Shown here: in pieces, positions 12,901 to 21,900 of the stretch
Layout: each line of letters starts with the position of its first letter
How positions within the stretch are numbered: the stretch's first letter is position 1
Assembly (NCBI GenBank): GCA_963669155.1
Contig: OZ022595.1
Coordinates: 19,658,671-19,722,670 of the forward strand
DNA from: Arbacia lixula
Lineage: Eukaryota; Echinodermata; Echinoidea; Arbacioida; Arbaciidae
DNA: 64,000 nt
Direction: 5' to 3'
Translations under genes and position numbers: made by a program
The notes under the pieces: generated by a model
Told to the model about the DNA's origin: nothing
Databases searched by the model: none
What the model saw: the letters and a program-made list of their open reading frames with translations, nothing else

Positions 12901-15900
12901 CAACTGCCCAGAGCTAAATCAAATCCGCTTAAAGAGAAATTGCCAATTTGATGATGGTACGGCCAAATCGGGTGAATACTAATAAAAACATACATGCATT
13001 TCCTCCGCATGATAAAATACAAAATAAAATACATTGTAGAATACAGAATAAAATACATTACATATAAATATAAATATAAATACAAATATAAATATATTAA
13101 TATAAAGATGAATATAAATGACATACTGCTCTGATGAATTTCTCGCTCAGCTTGCAAGTGGAGCCAAACTTCTTGACATGGAGCGTCATATTTTCTTTGG
13201 TCTGGGAGTCGAATGACGGGTTTTCTATCTGGCAGTTCACGAAGACCCAAATGTGGCTGCGAACCTGTGAGACATTTAAAGGGAAGGTTCACCCTGAAAT
13301 TATTTTGGTTTCAATAAAAAGAGACAAATGAAAGAAACATATGAGTGAAGGTTTGATGAAAATCGGTCAAAGGAAAAGAAAGTTATTTGAAAGTTATTTG
13401 AAAAGAAAGTTTTGATTTTGTGACGTCACATGCGAGGTGCTCTCCCATATGTTGTGTACAATTTTTTTTTTAAATGTGCATTTTCTCACAAAGATATGCA
13501 TCCTTTTACTTGTCCATTTGATACATTATCAGATATACTTTTTTACACACATACCTGTACGAAAAAAAAATCATTCCATTGTCAAAACAGAAAAAAAGCA
13601 ATTTATCGACTTATTTTGTACACAACATATGGGAGAGCACCTCGCACGTGACGTCACAAAATAAAAACTTCAAAATCAAATAACTTTTCCTTTGACCGAT
13701 TTTCGTCAAACCTTCACTCATATGTTTCTTTCATTTATCTCTTTTCATTGAAACCAAAATAATTTCAGGGTGAACTTCCCCTTTAATAAAGGAGAGTGTT
13801 AACAAGATATGTTCACAAGAAGTGGCTCATTGGCATAAGCGCAGGGTGAAAATGGATATTTAAAAAAAATAGTACTGTACTACATGTATATGATGCTACA
13901 CTGTATAAAGTAAGTATGGTCCTTTGATATGAGTATACGACTGATGAATTCTATAACATAGCATAGCCCTATGGGAGACCACCACACGATAAATTGGATA
14001 CCAAATAAGTCGTTACTACACGACATTGATGAATCACTGCAGGGCACAAACTTAACAACAAATGGAAAATATTGGCCCTCTCTCTCACATGTCCAGATCA
14101 GATGGTAACCCAGATGGGGTCTCAGATGGTTCACCCAGCAGTGAATGTTTTATCTGAGTCTTAATCTAGCCCGGCAGGGGGAGGGGGCAAAAACAGCCCC
14201 CCTCCACATTTTTTGTGATAAATTTGTAATGCAAAAAAAAAATCTTTCATGACTTTTTTCCTCCAAGTCTCACGTAACTTTTAAGAACATATTTGCAGCA
14301 GTGGATGTATACTAGTGCAGTAAATAGCAACAACACAATGTGAATGGGTAATAAATGTGGAAGTTGCCTAGGTGAAGATCGCGGAGAAAGCCAGTGATGC
14401 TGTCATCCTCAAAAATACCCTCTCCAAGCATCAGTAATAACTAACACCTGTGCACAAAGATGATTCAAACAGAAATAGAAATAACATAGTATAGAGGAGA
14501 TGGGCCCTGTCTTATAAAAAGTTGCAATTGATCTGAATAGCAAGTCCAATGCCCTATCTCTAATATACAGTTACATTTGATATCAATCGTTAAGTCAGGT
14601 TGCAATAAATCAGAGAGGGAGAGAAGACCTGGGCATCCATGGATAGAACTTACTAGTAATGGTAACTCTGCCATCAATGGTAACTGCCAGGGTAACATCG
14701 CTGAACAGCCAATGAAATTCAAGGTTTCCATAGAAATTGCCATTGCTAGCAAAGCTATCATCAATGGAAAGTTTTATGCAACAGGGCCCTGCAGTCTATA
14801 TAAACAGTTGGTCTCTAGGATCAGGTTATTTTGACACAGGTTTTATTGATAAACATTGTTGAAAGGCAAGAAGAAATGTGGTCCTTCTAGACAGGTGGTA
14901 CACTGAAATAGCTTATGAGATCAGATAACGTTTGGAAATTGGACATACCTGGAAGGGCTTGATGTTGACACCCCCTTTGTTCTTCTTTTTCACCGTCTCG
15001 ATGATTTCTTTCACAATCTGATCTGCCACATAATCTGTATGCCGTCCACCCTGAAGCAAAACAAGAAAGAGAGAATGGAAGGAAGTCAAAAATATTCTAG
15101 AATGTCTTTAATTCAAGCAGTCAAAGGTATTTAAGAAATACACTACCTGTAGGGTGTTTCACCAAGCTATTTGTAAGTTACGAACGACTTTACGGACGAC
15201 TGGTGATCACTTCTTGTGCTAAATGTGATACCACACTTTGTTCATTGAGAATCTGATTTAGCACAAGAAGGGATCACCAGTCGTTCGTAAAGTTGTTCGT
15301 AACTTACGAACAGCTTGGTGAAACACCCCCCTGGGATTTTTATAAAGTGTTGCCTCTTTAGTCTGGCTTTGAGGCTGATGGGCATTTTCAATCCAAACTA
15401 CAATATTCAATAAACGGTTCTGGCTGTAGTAGACTAATCATTCTTAAGTCCTTCTCGGGGGCATTCGGAGAAAAGAAGAGAATGATACAGTGACTAGTCT
15501 TAGAGTACTAAAAAAAAAATTGTCAGTTGGGATCAGAAATGTGTAACAGCCTGAAAGCCAGACTATGCTATCTACTGCAGAAAATCCAAAGTTGTTGTCC
15601 TAATTGTATGAATAAAATGTTTAAATAGAACATTTGGATTAAGTAGAACGGAATTGAGTTAGCATCTCCTTTTGGAATATTATTCTTGTAGGGTGTTCCC
15701 AATTGACTTCAAGCAGTAACCATTCCTTGGACCCCTCCAAAGTCTCAGTTTATTTTATCACTTCAACATTAATTCGATGTATGTTTTCAATTTTGAATCA
15801 ACAAATGACATTTTATTTCAGCCTAAATGCAAACAGGCAATCCCCAAATATCAACTCTAGTAAGCGATGATAAATCGGTACCTTGGTTGTCGCAATACTG

Positions 15901-18900
15901 TTGACAAAGCTGACTTGCTGGAATCCTTTCTCACTGAGACACACGCAGACTTCCCATCGCGGATTGACCTGTTCATGAACGACCTTGAGATGGCGCCCTG
16001 ACTCATCCTCCTTGTCCTTGACATACAGATCCACATAAGACTTGAACCCGTTCACCTAAAACGCAACAAAACACAATTGAGCCGTAGATATTCAGTTTAC
16101 AAATTGTACTTAAGTCTTGATATTTATAACTTCAAGGCAATACTCATAAATACAATGTACATGTCATATGACTCTTTTTTTTTACCGATGTCCTTTCGCG
16201 TACCTGAAGCAAATACAGGTCAAGGAGGCATAAAAAGGTTAACTTAGCAACTAACTGGTGTGCGCTGTTTATATTGTATATCAAGTTTTGATTATGGTAC
16301 AAGATTATCAAATGCATAGGAAATCGCGACATAGGTCTCTACACAAGTATGCAAAACAAAGTTCCAGAGGTTTCCCTTTAAAGAACGTCTACATCAACTT
16401 ATTTATTGTAGCTACATCTTAGTAATCTATCAAATAAATAGTGTTTCTTGGAAACAATTTCAATTTAGCGAATTTACGGATATCTTAAATTTGTCTTCAA
16501 GGTTTCTTTGCAGACTCAATTTTCTGAAAATGGAGCAGATCAGTTGGATTTGGACATAGACAAAACTGTCCAAATTCCTGTATGTTGCAGTAAGTTATAG
16601 CAAGGAGGATAAATCAAGTTATTTTTTAAAGGGCCCCTGTCATCAAAATATATGTTAACTTCTGTTGATGCAACGTAATATGTATATAACAAAATCACTA
16701 ACAGTTCAATGGAAATATGTGTCCAATATTTTAAAATAATTTTTCTATATTTTTTCTCAGCACTGATAAGCCCCGCCTCCAAAATATCCTCCAACTCAAG
16801 ATTCCCCCTGTGACATCATCAAAGGTAGAAATTTGCAGGATAATAGACATAATTCATGCACAAACTAAACGTTGCAATAACTACCTGCAAGTGCTTATAA
16901 TATCATCACATAGCTGCACATTTCTGACATAAGGAAACTATTATTCCCACATGAAAGGTTGTTAGATGGTATTGTGTGAAGACATGTGATGATCTTGTGG
17001 GCAGGTGGAGGTAGTCATTGCAATGTTTAGTTTGTGCATAAATTCTGCTTATTATCCTGTTAGTTACTACCTTTGATGATGTCACAGGGGGAATCTTGAG
17101 TTGGAGGATATTTTGGAGGCGGGGCTTATCAGTGCTGAGTAAAAATACAGAAAAAATATTTTAAGATATAGGACACATATTTCCATTGAACTGTTAGTGA
17201 TTTTGTTATGTACGTATTATGTTGCATCAACAAAAGTCGACATACATTTTGATGACAGGGGACCTTTAAACTCCTTGCTTTAACTTCAATGATCCAAACA
17301 GAAAACTAGAGTCATAGATACAATAAAATGAAGCATTTCAGTTAGAGTAATGTGAGGTGAGGATAGTATAGCATACCGGGACGCGCTTTCCATTGAGAAG
17401 CACTTTCACTCCCTTACAGCAGCCTGCAATGTCATACGCCCTGCGAGTCAAGAGCGCTACGGTATCCGAATCTAGCTGCTCCATCTTGAACTTTGACAGA
17501 TCCGGGTTGAAGGTCACCTCTGTGAAGTCGTTTCCGTCAAACGGCGTGATCTTGGGGGAGCTCAACTTGGACATGTTGGAGTGCCATGACTACAGACAGA
17601 TATAGGACAAAGAGCATTCATTTTTTCCACTGACAACTCTTTTAACTCTTAACCTGCGTTGTCGCATTTTTGCGACTAAGGAGCAACGTGCCACTGTCGC
17701 AAATTGGCGACTAAATTGTAATAGAGAAAACTATAATAGAGAGAACCTCCGGCACAGAGGGCTTTGCACTGTAGCTTTAGGCGGTTAACTTACCTGCTTG
17801 AATTTCTTCTTGTACTCTTTGCAAGCAGTGACCACAGTGAACTTTGTGCTGAAGATGTTACACAGCTTGGCTCCGTATCCATTCCTGCCACCTGTAGGAT
17901 ACACGATCAATCAATGGTCAAGACCCTGTCTTATAAAGAACTGCAATTGGCTGCAACTCAATCATAACTCTGTACAGATAGGGGGATTGGACTTGCGAGT
18001 GATTCAGATGAAATCGCAAGTCTTTATAAGGTGGCGCCCACATGGGATAAGACAGAGTCAAATACAGTGAAACCTGTCTATAGTGGCCACCCAAAGGAAA
18101 CAAAAATTGTGGCCTTTATAGACAGGTGGCTGCTATAGACAGGTTCTTTAACACATGATCTCTCTCCGGGGGAATTATTTTAGTGGCCATTATAGACAGG
18201 TTGGCTGCTATAGACAGGTGGCCGCTAAGACAGGTTTATCAGTTTCCTGTTTATTTCACCCTTTGTGTGCCAAGAAAAATGTTTCTATATGGGATTGGTG
18301 TGTTCATGTATATCATGCACCAAAATGCATTGATAGCACATCTGCCCTGCTCTGACAAAAGGAAGCAAATGAAAAATCAATCAAATCTGGGTTATTGGTA
18401 TTCTTAGATTGTACTAAGCATTCCCTACATACGGCCAAAATCTGGACAAGAAATATTAATCTTGCTGCGAGATATTCAATCTAACATGACTTGGTGTTGC
18501 ACTGATGCTAATTCAAGTGACAGACACATTTTGCTCATTTAAAGACAGCCCGTCCCTTTTTCAGATCATCACAAAACCATCGAAACATAGGCAAAACATA
18601 TAGAGAAGTGTTAGCAAGCTGTATATTCATAATTTGAAACTGATACGTAGTGTAAAATTCAAATAATGCACGTAAACAACGTTTGATTAATAGTCTTTAC
18701 CTCAGACTTTTAGCAGTTTGTGTTGAAATATCTGCTTCATTGATTAATCTGTTTATTAAATCATAAAACGCATTATGAAAAAAATTGTTCTAAAGAAGGA
18801 TTCATCTCCAAAGTTTGGTAATTACTCATAAAATTAGGATTTCACACATGCATAATAATCACATAGATACTATAACAAAGACTGATACTTTTTTCGTAGT

Positions 18901-21900
18901 ACGAAAAAAGTCGGTTTGAAATTTAACGGCTGAAATTTTTACATATACAAAAAGCTTTAACATGCTATATTCTTAGAAATGGTCTTGAATCACACTTTCA
19001 ATTTACGATCGTAATAGACGATTTCAAATTTTAAGCTTGCAAAAGGGACGGACAATCTTTAAAGAAAGGTCTCTTTTGTTAGTTGCTTCCTTTTGTCCGA
19101 TTAGAGCAGGCATGTAAGGTTAACCGACCGACATAACATTTGTGAACAAAATATGACAATTATCTATTGGGGTGATGTTGACAATTACTACGTGCCCACA
19201 AATTCAAAATTATCAAAATTCAGTTTTGATAATTAGATAACAAGGAGTTGCACAGTTAATGATTCCATTTTATGTTATGTGGTTTTATTTGGTCAGCAGA
19301 TGGAACATTTTGTCAGTACAAGGGAAATAGTTTTTTCACGATATAAAGTTTGCTGGTACACCTGAATTTCATTTATACCAACAAAATATCTGTTATGCCA
19401 ACAAAACATCTCTTGTGCCAGCAGACTTTCATAAAGATCAATTTTGGCCCCAACCCCTCTCCCATTCTGACTACAATAAGCTTGATTTGTAACATTTAGA
19501 ACAAAGTAATCTGGTACAAAAAAAAGGTCTTACTGCAAGTTGATCTTACCAGTCACTTTCTTTTCGTCGTCGTCATAGTTACTCGAGGTGAGAAGATGAC
19601 CAAAGATCATCTCTGGGACAAACATCTTCTCTCCCTTGTGCTCCACCACAGGGATTCCCTTCCCATTGTTCCAGATACTAATCAGGTTCTGCTCCCTGGA
19701 GGCGAATACAAAACAAAACTTGCATGACAGGACAATCAAACCCGAGTGTAAGGCCCATCCACTGGAGACAGACAAGAAGGTCTTTGTGAAACAATGATCT
19801 AATCTGTCCTACTGTGACAAAAGGAAGCAAGTGACAAATCACTCAAATCCGATCTCTTGATATTTGTAGATTGTAACCAGCATTCTCTACATACAGGAAA
19901 AATCTGGAAAAGAATTATCCATCTAGCTAGGAAATAGACAAACTATTGCCTACAGGAAGATTTTCAGCTTTTCAGATTTTCGGTGATTTTCAGATTTTCA
20001 GAACTGTGATTACCAAAGGGCCGGGGCTTAATTCTGTGCTCCTGTAAAATAAATATGAAGTTCATTCGTAGCCTGTCGTCTAATGTTCACTCAGCAATTA
20101 CGCAAAAGCCAGTTTTCATATCCAAGTGGAAAAAAAGCCAACCTACAAAAATATGCGGGCTCAGTCAAATACAGGTAAATATGGTGGTCATGCATTATAC
20201 GGAAATGGTAAGAATTGTTCATGCATGAAGCTTAATTCCAAACGTACCTGTCTATGGTAATCTTTATACAGTTCATTGTAGGGTCTCTCTGCTTGTTATC
20301 TGCTGCATTCACTATGAGAGACAAAGAAAACGGGAAAAGGTCATTAATAATTCAACTCGCAAGTAACGTCACAAATTTTAAAAATTTAAAAAGTTGTAAC
20401 TTTCTATATAAACACAACGAAAAAAGTAAGTCCCCCCCCCCCCCTCCAAGCAAAATAGCATAACTTTTGATCGAAAAAGTTTTGAGCAAAATAATTTGGC
20501 AGGATTGTTTCGTAACTTATTGACTAACTTCCGTGTGAAAATCACATTAATCCTATCAGTCATGCTTGAGTGAGCACACATTAAAGGCAAAATTGTCACT
20601 TCTTGTTCAATTTTTAAAGTGTATTCACTGAACTATGACACAAAAATTACTTATGTTCAAATAATAGGTCATGTTACATCTTTGTCAAAATATCTAGAGT
20701 TTTATTTTTCACAAAAATAAAGGTTTTTTAAAAGTTTCAAACTCAACAGGGATGAGTATTTTTTAAACGGTGCTCACTCAACCAGAACAATGGATTTAGT
20801 GTCGGGATAGGTGTTAGTGCATCCACAGATAGATGATAAACAATGGAAGGACATAAATTATGCACCAGAAATGGAATTCATTAACAATTCATATGACAGA
20901 ACCTCAAAATTACCCTTGTGACTTTTGAAAAGTGACAATTTTGCCTTTAATGTGTGCTCACTCATGCATGACTGGGTGGATTAATGCGATTTTCACACGG
21001 AAGTTAGTCAACAAGTTAAAACACATTCCTGCCAAATTATATTGCTAACAAACTTTTCGATCAAAAGTTATACTATTTTGCTTAGGGGGGGGGGGCTTAC
21101 TTTTTGTGTTGTGTTTAGATATATAGTACAAAATTAAAGAGATGAAATGGAGATGGGCAGGACACTTATATAGAACACAAGACAACAGATGGCAAAAGAA
21201 ACTCACAGAATGGCAACCAAGAACAGGAAAGTGAAGAAGGGGTGGAGACGAAGGTGGAGAGACGAAATATCAACATACACAAACACAGCAACATGGAACA
21301 GAATGACAGCAAATAGAAGTGAATGGAAACTGATTGAGGTGGGCTTCATTCAACGATGGTTGAACAATGCCTAATGATGATGATGATGATGATGATGAAC
21401 TTTCTTATCCTTTGATGGATTTTCATCAAACCCTTACCAATATGATGCTTAAATTTTCTGCTATAATCAAAACCAATTTAACCTCAGGGTGGACTTTCCC
21501 TTTAAAAAGTAGGTAGGCTGGTAAGCAGGAGGGAAGCGAGAGCCATGAAAAGGGTTAATGCAAAGGCGTACGACGAAGATAACCATCATGATGATGATGA
21601 CGAAAAAGGGGGAGGAAAGAAAGATGGGCTTTCTATAGAAGTTGCAGTTGGTAGCAAAGTTACCACCAATGGTAAGTTTTATGCAACTGGGCCCTGGTCG
21701 GGAGGGGAAGCAGTGTAACATGTATGACATGTTTTAGAGCTGCTTGCAAGGCACAGCTTAGAGATTGCAATAGCTTCTAAATATACCAAACGTCTAAAAG
21801 CTACGAGTATAGCAAAAAAAGAAAGAGGTTAACATACATGTACATGTACATGATGTACACATGGGGGGGTGGGTGGTTAAGGGAAGAAATAGTGCAGTAT

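Noticed and set aside
12702..13292. 196-residue minus-strand ORF
   Set aside because: It is a shifted frame over TOP2 exon 10 plus AT-rich intron and MITE sequence. The real exon frame with splice sites explains the conserved part.
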